A stretch of 12,890 nt of DNA, taken from contig WGAW01000193.1 in NCBI GenBank assembly GCA_015494675.1, forward strand, positions 1-12,890. The letters run 5' to 3'. The position numbers and the translations under genes are program-made. Each line of letters starts with the position of its first letter. The stretch's first letter is position 1. The DNA comes from Hydrogenimonas sp. Its GTDB lineage: Bacteria; Campylobacterota; Campylobacteria; Campylobacterales; Hydrogenimonadaceae. Under the pieces are notes generated by a model. It did no database searches, was not told the origin of the DNA, and saw nothing but the letters and a program-made list of their open reading frames with translations. Positions 7,181 through 12,890 of this stretch are shown here, piece by piece.

Positions 7181-7876
7181 TCAACTCCTTCCGCGGCGCG
7201 GTGCACGTCGTCCGCGCTTCTCTTCTGCAGGTTCGGGCTGAATACCTTTTTGCAGAACTTCACCTTTGAAGATCCACACCTTCACCCCGATTATTCCGTA
7301 TGTGGTGTATGCCTGTGCGAAGCCGTAGTCAATCTTCGCCCTGAGCGTATGAAGAGGTACGCGCCCCTCAAGATACCACTCGGTTCGCGCCATTTCGGCT
7401 CCGCCGAGACGGCCCGCTACCTGCACCTTGATCCCTTTGGCTCCGGCTTTCTGCGCCGCCTGGATAACCTTTTTCATGGCGCGTCGGAAAGCGACTCGGC
7501 GCTCAAGCTGCGTAGCGATGTTTTCGGCTGCGAGCTGTGCGGAGGCCTGGGGTCGCTTCTCTTCACGAATGTTCAGAGCCACCGGCTTTTGAACCATGTT
7601 CTGAAGGCGCGTTTTGAGCTTCTCTATGTCGGCACCCTTTTTACCGATGATGATACCGGGGCGAGCCGCGACTATCGTTACACGCAGACGCTTTGCCGTA
7701 CGCTCGATGATGATATCAGCCACACCCGCATAGTAGAGCTCTTTCTTGAGGAATTTCCTTATCTTGTCATCCTCGGCGACAAATGCAGGTACACGCTGCC
7801 AGTTCGGATACCAGCGCGATGACCAGTTACGGTTGATTCCAAGACGCAAACCGATCGGATTGACTTTCTGACCCAT
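7181..7876 (-). CDS. rpsC: 30S ribosomal protein S3
   Basis: This 231-residue protein lies at the mRNA entry channel and contributes to the ribosome's helicase activity. It begins [18 protein letters not shown]. The KH domain has [12 protein letters not shown] at 74-85. R131, R132 and K135 (in [11 protein letters not shown]) match the E. coli helicase residues. The C-terminal domain has [21 protein letters not shown] (155-175, one segment) and [14 protein letters not shown]. It ends in an acidic then arginine-rich tail. Start and rplV stop overlap by one base (TAATG). Confidence 0.98.
   Translation of the reverse strand: MGQKVNPIGLRLGINRNWSSRWYPNWQRVPAFVAEDDKIRKFLKKELYYAGVADIIIERTAKRLRVTIVAARPGIIIGKKGADIEKLKTRLQNMVQKPVALNIREEKRPQASAQLAAENIATQLERRVAFRRAMKKVIQAAQKAGAKGIKVQVAGRLGGAEMARTEWYLEGRVPLHTLRAKIDYGFAQAYTTYGIIGVKVWIFKGEVLQKGIQPEPAEEKRGRRAPRRGRS
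7185..7190 (-). promoter_or_regulatory. Ribosome binding site deciding the rplP start
   Basis: AAGGAG on the minus strand lies within the last codons of rpsC and 6 nt before the ATG at 7178. It rules against the in-frame TTG at 7182-7184, which it directly abuts. Confidence 0.8.
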
Positions 7877-8202
7877 TACTTATCCTTCGCTTCCGTGACT
7901 TCGACAATCACGTGAGATGTTGGTTTCATGATTCGTGACGCACGGCCGCGTGCACGCGGTTTCCATCGCTTGAGAACCGGCCCCTTGTCTATACGGCACG
8001 AAGAGATAACTACCTCTTCCGGCTCGTATCCTCCGTTCGCGACTGCCGAGGCGATCACTTTCGAGATGATCTTTGCCGCCTTGTTAGGCATAAATTCCAG
8101 GCTTGCCAGCGCAAGCTCGGCATTCATTCCCTGCACTTCGCGTGCGATGAGGCGGGCTTTCGTCGGGCTGAGGCGTATGAATTTAAGTGTTGCTCTGCTC
8201 AT
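7876..8202 (-). CDS. rplV: 50S ribosomal protein L22
   Basis: This 108-residue protein lines the exit tunnel with its long hairpin, where it meets L4 and where macrolide-resistance changes arise in other species. Seen are the N-terminal [17 protein letters not shown] (9-25), the helix [20 protein letters not shown], and the loop and C-terminal signature [20 protein letters not shown]. The hairpin shows no insertion or deletion I can see by eye. The start lies 10 nt after the rpsS stop. Confidence 0.98.
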   Translation of the reverse strand: MSRATLKFIRLSPTKARLIAREVQGMNAELALASLEFMPNKAAKIISKVIASAVANGGYEPEEVVISSCRIDKGPVLKRWKPRARGRASRIMKPTSHVIVEVTEAKDK

Positions 8203-8212
8203 CTTCTACCCC

Positions 8213-8494
8213 TTACTTCCCGATCTTTTTCTGTACAGAGCCCTTGTGGCCTCTGAACGTACGTGTCGGCGCAAACTCGCCGAGCTTGTATCCGACATGG
8301 TTCTCCGTAATATATACGGGAACGAACTGACGTCCGTTGTGGACATTGATGGTCAAACCGATCATCTCCGGGAAGATGGTGCTTCGGCGTGACCATGTCT
8401 TTATCGGTTTGGTATCACCGGTCTCTTTCGCCTTGAGCACCTTCTTCATCAGGTGCTCGTCGATAAAAGGACCCTTTTTGATAGATCTTGCCAT
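8213..8494 (-). CDS. rpsS: 30S ribosomal protein S19
   Basis: This 93-residue protein lies in the small-subunit head, partners S13, and contacts 16S rRNA and the A-site region. It starts [15 protein letters not shown], has [22 protein letters not shown] (33-54, in two parts), and the S19 signature [20 protein letters not shown]. The length is the family's. The start is 11 nt past the rplB stop. Confidence 0.98.
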   Translation of the reverse strand: MARSIKKGPFIDEHLMKKVLKAKETGDTKPIKTWSRRSTIFPEMIGLTINVHNGRQFVPVYITENHVGYKLGEFAPTRTFRGHKGSVQKKIGK

Positions 8495-8505
8495 TACTTA
8501 CCCTC

Positions 8506-9336
8506 TTATTTCTTTTTGCGTCGTGAAATGATAAGTTTGTCACTAGCTTTCTTACGACGAGTTTTAAAGCCTTTAGTCGGCATACCCCAAGGTGTTACAG
8601 GATGACGTCCGGAGTTGGTCTTACCCTCACCACCGCCGTGCGGGTGGTCTACCGGGTTCATAGCGGAACCGCGGGTCTGGGGACGGATTCCGAGGTGTCG
8701 GCTTCTACCGGCCTTTCCTATGACGATGTTGGCGAACTCTTCGTTTCCAACGGTACCGACCGTCGCCATGCACTCGCCTAGAATTTTGCGCATCTCGGAG
8801 CTGGGAAGCCTTACGATGACATATTTGCCTTCGCGGCCCATGATCTGTGCATATCCGCCTGCACTACGAACGATCTGCCCCCCTTTTCCGGGCTTCATCT
8901 CTATGTTGTGAACAAGCGTACCGACGGGTATGTTTTTAAGCTTCATAGCGTTGCCCGGTTTGATGTCCAGACCCGACTCGGCCGCCTGCACCTTGTCACC
9001 CACTTTCAGGCCGCTCGGCTGGATAATGTAGCGCTTCTCGCCGTCGGCATAGTTGATGAGGCAGATACGGCAGTTTCTGTACGGATCGTACTCGATCGTC
9101 GCCACCGTTCCCTCTATGCCGAATTTGTTACGCTTGAAATCGATAATTCGGTAGAGCTTCTTCGCTCCCGCTTCCTTATGGCGCGACGTAATTCTTCCGC
9201 GATTGTTTCGTCCGGCCTTCGCGGGAAGCTTCTTAAGAAGCTTACGTACCGTCGGCTTGCTCGTGATATCCGCGCTGTCTACGACGCTCATATAGCGTCT
9301 GCTGGGAGTATACGGTTTATATGTTTTTATTGCCAT
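8506..9336 (-). CDS. rplB: 50S ribosomal protein L2
   Basis: This 276-residue protein is one of the most conserved large-subunit proteins. It is needed for subunit joining and lies near the peptidyl-transferase centre. It has an OB-like first domain, then an SH3-like domain beginning near [17 protein letters not shown] (78-94). The conserved [13 protein letters not shown] loop is at 226-238. H231 in it matches E. coli H229, a residue tied to peptidyl-transferase activity. The C terminus is strongly basic. AAGGA lies 8 nt before the ATG, and the start is 10 nt after the rplW stop. Confidence 0.99.
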   Translation of the reverse strand: MAIKTYKPYTPSRRYMSVVDSADITSKPTVRKLLKKLPAKAGRNNRGRITSRHKEAGAKKLYRIIDFKRNKFGIEGTVATIEYDPYRNCRICLINYADGEKRYIIQPSGLKVGDKVQAAESGLDIKPGNAMKLKNIPVGTLVHNIEMKPGKGGQIVRSAGGYAQIMGREGKYVIVRLPSSEMRKILGECMATVGTVGNEEFANIVIGKAGRSRHLGIRPQTRGSAMNPVDHPHGGGEGKTNSGRHPVTPWGMPTKGFKTRRKKASDKLIISRRKKK

Positions 9337-9346
9337 CTTCTATTCC

Positions 9347-9628
9347 TTACGCACTCAAGCTCTCGATGTTTGCGCCTTCCGGCAGCTTCACATAGAACTT
9401 TTTAAAGTCTGCACGCTTTCCTTCTTTGCCTCGGAAACGCTTTACCTTACCGCTTTGGCGAAGCGAGTTCACCTTAACCGGATTTACTCCGAAATACTCT
9501 TTAAAGATCGCCTTGAGCTGGTTCTTCGTCACTTTCGGGGATGTCTGTACGACGATGACGCCCTCCTCCTGAAGACCGAGCGTCTTCTCTGTATAGAGTA
9601 TAGATTTGATGTCTGTAATATCTGCCAT
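9347..9628 (-). CDS. rplW: 50S ribosomal protein L23
   Basis: This 93-residue protein sits at the tunnel exit and is the usual docking site for trigger factor and SRP. Family pattern: [11 protein letters not shown] at the start (the position of the common P-x-x-T-E-K motif), [23 protein letters not shown] (26-48, in part), [19 protein letters not shown], and the final strand [10 protein letters not shown]. Length is close to E. coli L23 (100). Only one base separates it from the rplD stop. Confidence 0.97.
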   Translation of the reverse strand: MADITDIKSILYTEKTLGLQEEGVIVVQTSPKVTKNQLKAIFKEYFGVNPVKVNSLRQSGKVKRFRGKEGKRADFKKFYVKLPEGANIESLSA

Positions 9629-9629
9629 C

Positions 9630-10244
9630 TTAGCCCTCTTTCGTCAGATTTTCCCAAACCGCTTTTTCGATGACAACCGCGCGGTACGCTGCTGCCAGAT
9701 AGCCGTTGAGTTCATTCTCTTCGATCAAATAACAGTTCGGAAGATTTCTAAATGCCATATAGGTTTTGTCGTCGATCAAAGACTTGACCCAAAGAGCATC
9801 ACGTTCGCCAAGCTTACCCATCATCGCAGCGGCATCTTTTGTCTTGCCGCTCGCGACCTCTATCGAGTCGACAATGTAAAGCTTTCCGTTGGCAGCCTTT
9901 TCGGCAAGAGCGTGCATTAGGGCGAGGCGTTTCTGCTTCTTGTTTACCTTCTGATTGTAGTTACGGTTCGCTTTCGGACCGAAAGCGGCACCACCGCCGA
10001 CAAAGAGCGGCGAGCGTATGGAGCCTGCGCGCGCACCGCCGCGTCCTTTCTGTGCCCACGGCTTCTTGCCGCCGCCGCTTACCGCGGATCGGTTTTTGCT
10101 GTGAGCCGTATTGGAGCGCAAAGAGGCCTGATAGGCTTTTACATATATATATAGGTTGTGCGCACCGGCTTCGAGGAAGTTCGCCGGAACCTCCGCTTCA
10201 CCGGCACGTTCGAGATTTTCGTTCAAAACTACTGCCGTACTCAT
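9630..10244 (-). CDS. rplD: 50S ribosomal protein L4
   Basis: This 204-residue protein binds 23S rRNA; its loop reaches the exit tunnel opposite L22. The loop is clear as [20 protein letters not shown] (56-75) followed by [20 protein letters not shown]. In E. coli, L4 represses its own S10 operon through the leader mRNA. Whether that is true here is unknown, though the leader upstream of rpsJ is structured. The start overlaps the rplC stop by 4 nt (ATGA). The N and C termini are less conserved than the core. Confidence 0.98.
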   Translation of the reverse strand: MSTAVVLNENLERAGEAEVPANFLEAGAHNLYIYVKAYQASLRSNTAHSKNRSAVSGGGKKPWAQKGRGGARAGSIRSPLFVGGGAAFGPKANRNYNQKVNKKQKRLALMHALAEKAANGKLYIVDSIEVASGKTKDAAAMMGKLGERDALWVKSLIDDKTYMAFRNLPNCYLIEENELNGYLAAAYRAVVIEKAVWENLTKEG

Positions 10245-10819
10245 TTGGAAATCCTTACTCGACCGATCGCTCCGTTAGGCCCCGGAACGGCACCCTTAAC
10301 CACAAGAATCTTGTTCTCGGGATCGAACGATACGATCTCATTTTTTACTGTAACTTTTGTGTTTCCGTACTGTCCGGGCATCTTCTGGCCTGGTTGTACG
10401 CGTCCCGGCCATTCACAGTTACCTATGGAACCCGGGGCTCTATGAAAGCGTGAACCGTGGCTCTTCGGGCCGCCGGCAAAGTTCCAGCGTTTCATGACGC
10501 CGGAAAAACCTCGCCCCTTTGTTCTGAATGTCGTCTTCACCTTTTTGGCTTCGCTAAGAGGAGCGAGATCGAGATCACCCGCTTCGCTATTTGCCACTTT
10601 GAGTGTAGCGAACCTGTTGTATTCGCCGCTAAGGCCGTACTTCTTCTGCTGCCCCTCGATAGCCTTGTTGCGTTTTTTACCGCTCGCGTAGGCCACGATT
10701 GCACGGCCGTCTTCGCCGACTTCACAAACTTTTACATCCTGTACTTTGAGCAGCGTAACCGGAACACTGGGAACGCTGATTGTACGGCTCATGCCGATTT
10801 TCTCTACAATGAATTCCAT
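10241..10819 (-). CDS. rplC: 50S ribosomal protein L3
   Basis: This 192-residue protein starts large-subunit assembly and reaches toward the peptidyl-transferase centre. The L3 signature is visible as [17 protein letters not shown] (about 96-112), then [18 protein letters not shown]. The next residues, NCEWPGRV, place a glutamate where E. coli L3 has the glutamine (Q150) methylated by PrmB, so that modification should not occur here. The start lies 3 nt after the rpsJ stop, with AAGGGG about 7 nt upstream. Confidence 0.98.
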   Translation of the reverse strand: MEFIVEKIGMSRTISVPSVPVTLLKVQDVKVCEVGEDGRAIVAYASGKKRNKAIEGQQKKYGLSGEYNRFATLKVANSEAGDLDLAPLSEAKKVKTTFRTKGRGFSGVMKRWNFAGGPKSHGSRFHRAPGSIGNCEWPGRVQPGQKMPGQYGNTKVTVKNEIVSFDPENKILVVKGAVPGPNGAIGRVRISK

Positions 10820-10822
10820 CCG

Positions 10823-11140
10823 TTACCCCTTGTTACCCATAGATCGTACTTCGACGTCTACTTCCGGCGCAAGATCGAGCTTCATGAGCGAATCTATCGT
10901 ATCAGGAGTCGCAGAGACGATATCTATCATACGTCCGTGCATTCTGATTTCGAACTGTTCGCGAGAATCTTTGTTTATGTGAGGTGATCTGAGCACCGTA
11001 TAGCGCCGGATCTTTGTAGGCATTGGAATCGGGCCGCGAATTTCGGCACCTGTACGCTTGACTGCTTCAACGATTGCAGCAACTGACCGATCAAGCACAC
11101 GATGATCGTACGCTTTTAGTTTTAGTCGAATTTTTTCCAT
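10823..11140 (-). CDS. rpsJ: 30S ribosomal protein S10 (NusE)
   Basis: This 105-residue protein is both a small-subunit head protein and, as NusE, a partner of NusB and NusG in transcription antitermination. The start [17 protein letters not shown] and the signature [20 protein letters not shown] (51-70) are typical. It is the first gene of the operon. AAGGG (11148-11152) lies 7 nt before the ATG. A roughly 60-nt leader with possible secondary structure precedes it, driven by a strong promoter at 11207-11235. Confidence 0.99.
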   Translation of the reverse strand: MEKIRLKLKAYDHRVLDRSVAAIVEAVKRTGAEIRGPIPMPTKIRRYTVLRSPHINKDSREQFEIRMHGRMIDIVSATPDTIDSLMKLDLAPEVDVEVRSMGNKG

Positions 11141-11200
11141 AGGTTTTCCCTTAAAAGAACTTGTTGGCTACAAAAATCTGTTCCGCCAACGCTTTTTGGA
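11141..11200 (-). promoter_or_regulatory. Structured 5' leader of the S10 operon
   Basis: Read on the minus strand, GTTGGC (11185-11190) can pair perfectly with GCCAAC (11163-11168). GAAC in the loop (11180-11183) can pair with GTTC (11157-11160) just past the stem, plus one G-U pair. This would form a pseudoknot ending 4 nt before the rpsJ ribosome binding site. E. coli regulates its S10 operon through the leader. This one is much shorter and not recognisably similar, so a regulatory role is inference. Confidence 0.4.
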
Positions 11201-11206
11201 GCAAAG

Positions 11207-11235
11207 ATTATACTCAAAAGATTTTGTAAATTCAA
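11207..11235 (-). promoter_or_regulatory. Promoter of the S10-spc operon
   Basis: The minus strand carries TTGAAT (11230-11235), a 17-bp spacer, and a perfect TATAAT (11207-11212). This is near-consensus for the housekeeping sigma factor, including a -35 box that Campylobacterota promoters often lack. Transcription should start near 11200, giving a leader of about 60 nt. Strength fits a ribosomal-protein operon. Confidence 0.85.
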
Positions 11236-11253
11236 GTTTTTTAGGGGTTTTTG

Positions 11254-11262
11254 TGCTATACT
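11254..11262 (+). promoter_or_regulatory. Extended -10 promoter of the ATPase gene
   Basis: TGCTATACT at 11254-11262 fits the extended -10 form TGnTATAAT with one mismatch. No good -35 is present at 17 bp (AAGTTT at 11234-11239), which is common in this phylum. The start site would be near 11269, about 50 nt before the ATPase start codon. The expected -35 position overlaps that of the leftward promoter. Confidence 0.55.
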
Positions 11263-11306
11263 TCGTAAAATTTATTTCCTTATTGAAAGGAAATGAAAAA
11301 GCGGTC

Positions 11307-11310
11307 AGGA
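11307..11310 (+). promoter_or_regulatory. Ribosome binding site deciding the ATPase start
   Basis: AGGA lies 8 nt before the ATG at 11319. The reading frame is open back to an ATG at 11196, but that start lies upstream of the gene's own predicted promoter and inside the S10 leader region. Confidence 0.6.
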
Positions 11311-11318
11311 TAGAGAGC

Positions 11319-12392
11319 ATGAAGCAACTCGAAGCATTTTACGAGTCCACTCCGAAACCTGCGGGATTCATAGAGCGAAAAACGGAAATTCCCTCTCACA
11401 CTATAAATCTCTACGGGGCTCCGAAAACCGGAAAGACATGGCTGGTTCTCAACTACCTGAGCAAAATTCCCAAAAAAAGATACCTCTATGTAGACTTGAG
11501 AGACCTTCGCATAGACAGAAGTTCTCTCGCACGGCAGATCGGCCTTTTTGTAAAGAGCAATGAAATAGAGACTCTCGTTATCGACCACTACGACGGATCT
11601 TTCGAGGTGCCTGAATGCAGACAGACGATACTGGTGACGGAGTCTGCATTCACAAAAAACCGTATGATGCCCCTTCTTGAGCTGCAACCGCTCGATTTCG
11701 AGGAGTACCTGGCATTTCAAAGGCGCCAGATAAATCTTGAACACTCATTTTCTTACTATCTTAGAACCGGTTCTCTGCCCTCGATGGCCGCGACTCCCGA
11801 ATCTATCATCACCATCAGGCTACATGAAAACATTCGGGCCATATTCAGGTCGGACAACGAAATTCATCTCTTCAAATTTATCTCCCGCTACCAGGGAAAA
11901 CCGCTTACGATTCACCAGGTCTATACCGGACTGAAAAAGGAGTACAGGATTTCGAAAGATTGGCTCTACAGAACAGTCAAGTCGTATGAAGAGCGTCGTA
12001 TCATCTCGTGGCTGCCGAAATACGGGCAGCCCGGGGCGGCAAAAAGGCTGCTCTTTTACGACTTCGCAATGGCGGCATCTATGCACTTCGAAAAGTCACT
12101 GATGGGCCAGCTCTACAAGATAGCCGCCGCAAAATTGTCAAAAGAGAGAGACGAGATCTTCTATACCGACAAAATCGACTTTCTCGACCCTGCGACAAAA
12201 AGCGCTTTTATACTCTCTCCTTTTGCCAACCAGCAGAGCTCCGCCGCCAAAATTTCACGTCTTATAGACGAGATAGATTTATTCGATATTTCCGATATAA
12301 CGGTGCTTACCATCGCCAACTCGTTCGAATTCATGTTTGAAAAGTGCCGGGTCAGGGCTATTCCGTTTTATGAGTGGATACTCCAGGATTGA
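11319..12392 (+). CDS. ATPase, divergent AAA_14/DUF4143-like
   Basis: The product is a predicted 357-residue cytoplasmic ATP-binding protein of unknown function. A clear Walker A motif, GAPKTGKT, lies at 33-40 in LYGAPKTGKTWLV. The Walker B position reads TLVIDHYDG (85-93), with histidine after the aspartate instead of the usual acidic residue. LQPLDFEEYLAF (122-133) and SYYLRTGSLPSM (145-156) match the pattern that ends the ATPase core in AAA_14 proteins. A winged-helix-like part follows (about 185-245). The C-terminal part recalls DUF4143, with EIFYTDKIDF at 279-288, but the nuclease-type E-x-K is not seen. There is no signal peptide or membrane segment. It is divergent from rpsJ. I recall an ATP-binding protein gene beside rpsJ in Helicobacter pylori (HP1321), which would suggest old linkage but needs checking. 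Confidence 0.75.
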   Translation: MKQLEAFYESTPKPAGFIERKTEIPSHTINLYGAPKTGKTWLVLNYLSKIPKKRYLYVDLRDLRIDRSSLARQIGLFVKSNEIETLVIDHYDGSFEVPECRQTILVTESAFTKNRMMPLLELQPLDFEEYLAFQRRQINLEHSFSYYLRTGSLPSMAATPESIITIRLHENIRAIFRSDNEIHLFKFISRYQGKPLTIHQVYTGLKKEYRISKDWLYRTVKSYEERRIISWLPKYGQPGAAKRLLFYDFAMAASMHFEKSLMGQLYKIAAAKLSKERDEIFYTDKIDFLDPATKSAFILSPFANQQSSAAKISRLIDEIDLFDISDITVLTIANSFEFMFEKCRVRAIPFYEWILQD

Positions 12393-12414
12393 GCGCCCAA
12401 AAGAGGCTTTTAGA

Positions 12415-12420
12415 TACAAT
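12415..12420 (+). promoter_or_regulatory. Candidate -10 box of the sensor gene
   Basis: TACAAT lies 6 nt before the ATG at 12427, in the 34-nt gap after the ATPase gene. Transcription would then begin at or next to the ATG. A small inverted repeat, AAAAG-AGG-CTTTT (12399-12411), overlaps the upstream side. No convincing ribosome binding site is visible at the right distance. Confidence 0.4.
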
Positions 12421-12426
12421 ATCCCG

Positions 12427-12890
12427 ATGTTAAGAGTCTCTCTGTTTTTCCTTCTTTTTTTTAAGTACGCAGTAGCCGGCGTAGATATTACGCCCAAAAA
12501 GATCTACCTGCTGCCCTACTGTGAGTATACTTTAGTCGAGGCCGACCGCTACACACTTGACGATATCAAAAAGATACCAGGTCCAAAATGGTCGAAAATT
12601 GGAAAAAATGCTCTGGCTCTCGGTTTCAAAACCGGTTCTGAGCTATGGCTCAGATGCACTCTTGAAAATCCGTCCGACAAGAAGTTGCGCCGGGTACTGG
12701 AGACCGACAATCCGCATACAGGATATGTTGCACTCTATATCGACGGCAAAAAGAGAGTTTTGGGCGCGCTGTTCAGGGGGACGGATATGCAAAATATCAA
12801 CCCCCGTTTCGATATATTTTTCAATCCGAGAGAGATAAAGAGCCTCTTTTTGAAATTCTCGTCACCCATCTCCACTCTGACCGCCAAACC
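12427..12890 (+). CDS. Exported sensor protein, N-terminal part (7TMR-DISMED2-like)
   Basis: The gene runs off the window; 154 codons are visible. The start has a signal peptide (basic R3, hydrophobic VSLFFLLFF, possible cleavage after AVA near residue 17). The exported part resembles the 7TMR-DISMED2 sensor domain. It has an aromatic and acidic opening (YLLPYCEYTLVEAD), then KWSKIGKNALALGF, the typical GSELWLRCTLENPSDKKLR (about 71-89), and ETDNPHTGYVALYIDGKKR. Such domains usually precede seven membrane helices and a GGDEF or histidine-kinase output. The output domain lies outside the window and is unknown. It is separated from the ATPase gene by 34 nt, so the two may or may not be co-transcribed. 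The start is the first good ATG but lacks a clear ribosome binding site. Confidence 0.65.
   Translation, partial: MLRVSLFFLLFFKYAVAGVDITPKKIYLLPYCEYTLVEADRYTLDDIKKIPGPKWSKIGKNALALGFKTGSELWLRCTLENPSDKKLRRVLETDNPHTGYVALYIDGKKRVLGALFRGTDMQNINPRFDIFFNPREIKSLFLKFSSPISTLTAK

Noticed and set aside
11196..11318. 41-residue N-terminal extension of the ATPase
   Set aside because: An ATG at 11196 would lie upstream of the predicted promoter and within the S10 leader, and has no ribosome binding site. The hydrophobic stretch it adds is likely AT-rich promoter DNA read as codons.

Overview
The window carries the ribosomal-protein S10 and spc clusters of a bacterium, fused into one long leftward (minus-strand) operon. 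Gene content points to Campylobacterota (the former Epsilonproteobacteria). rpmD (L30) is absent between rpsE and rplO, there is no adk between secY and map, the order secY-map-infA is Helicobacter-like, S14 is the short zinc-binding type, and the L3, L5 and S8 sequences read like that phylum. Base composition looks roughly balanced (not computed), which suits a free-living, perhaps vent-type member better than Campylobacter or Helicobacter. The genus cannot be fixed from this window.

Layout, left to right. Positions 1-533 hold no convincing gene. They contain a 56-bp direct repeat at 97-bp spacing and at least seven hairpins, several with perfect stems, where other members of the phylum continue into rpmJ and the alpha operon. 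Positions 534-11140 hold 23 tightly packed minus-strand genes. In transcription order they are rpsJ, rplC, rplD, rplW, rplB, rpsS, rplV, rpsC, rplP, rpmC, rpsQ, rplN, rplX, rplE, rpsN, rpsH, rplF, rplR, rpsE, rplO, secY, map and infA. Junctions are overlaps of 1-14 nt or gaps of at most 27 nt, so one transcript and translational coupling are likely. The set supplies both ribosomal subunits, the SecY translocon channel, N-terminal methionine removal and initiation factor IF-1.

Positions 11141-11318 form a divergent control region. A strong sigma70-type promoter (TTGAAT, 17 bp, TATAAT) fires leftward into a roughly 60-nt structured leader ahead of rpsJ. An extended -10 element fires rightward into a 357-residue ATPase gene. 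That protein has a clear Walker A motif but an atypical Walker B and a degenerate C-terminal half, and resembles the AAA_14/DUF4143 type. After it, from 12427 to the window edge, comes the start of an exported sensor protein whose first domain resembles 7TMR-DISMED2. Its putative promoter lies so close that the mRNA may be leaderless.

The operon itself is conventional. The parts worth a second look are the hairpin and repeat block after infA, the structured S10 leader, the compact divergent promoter, and the degenerate ATPase.
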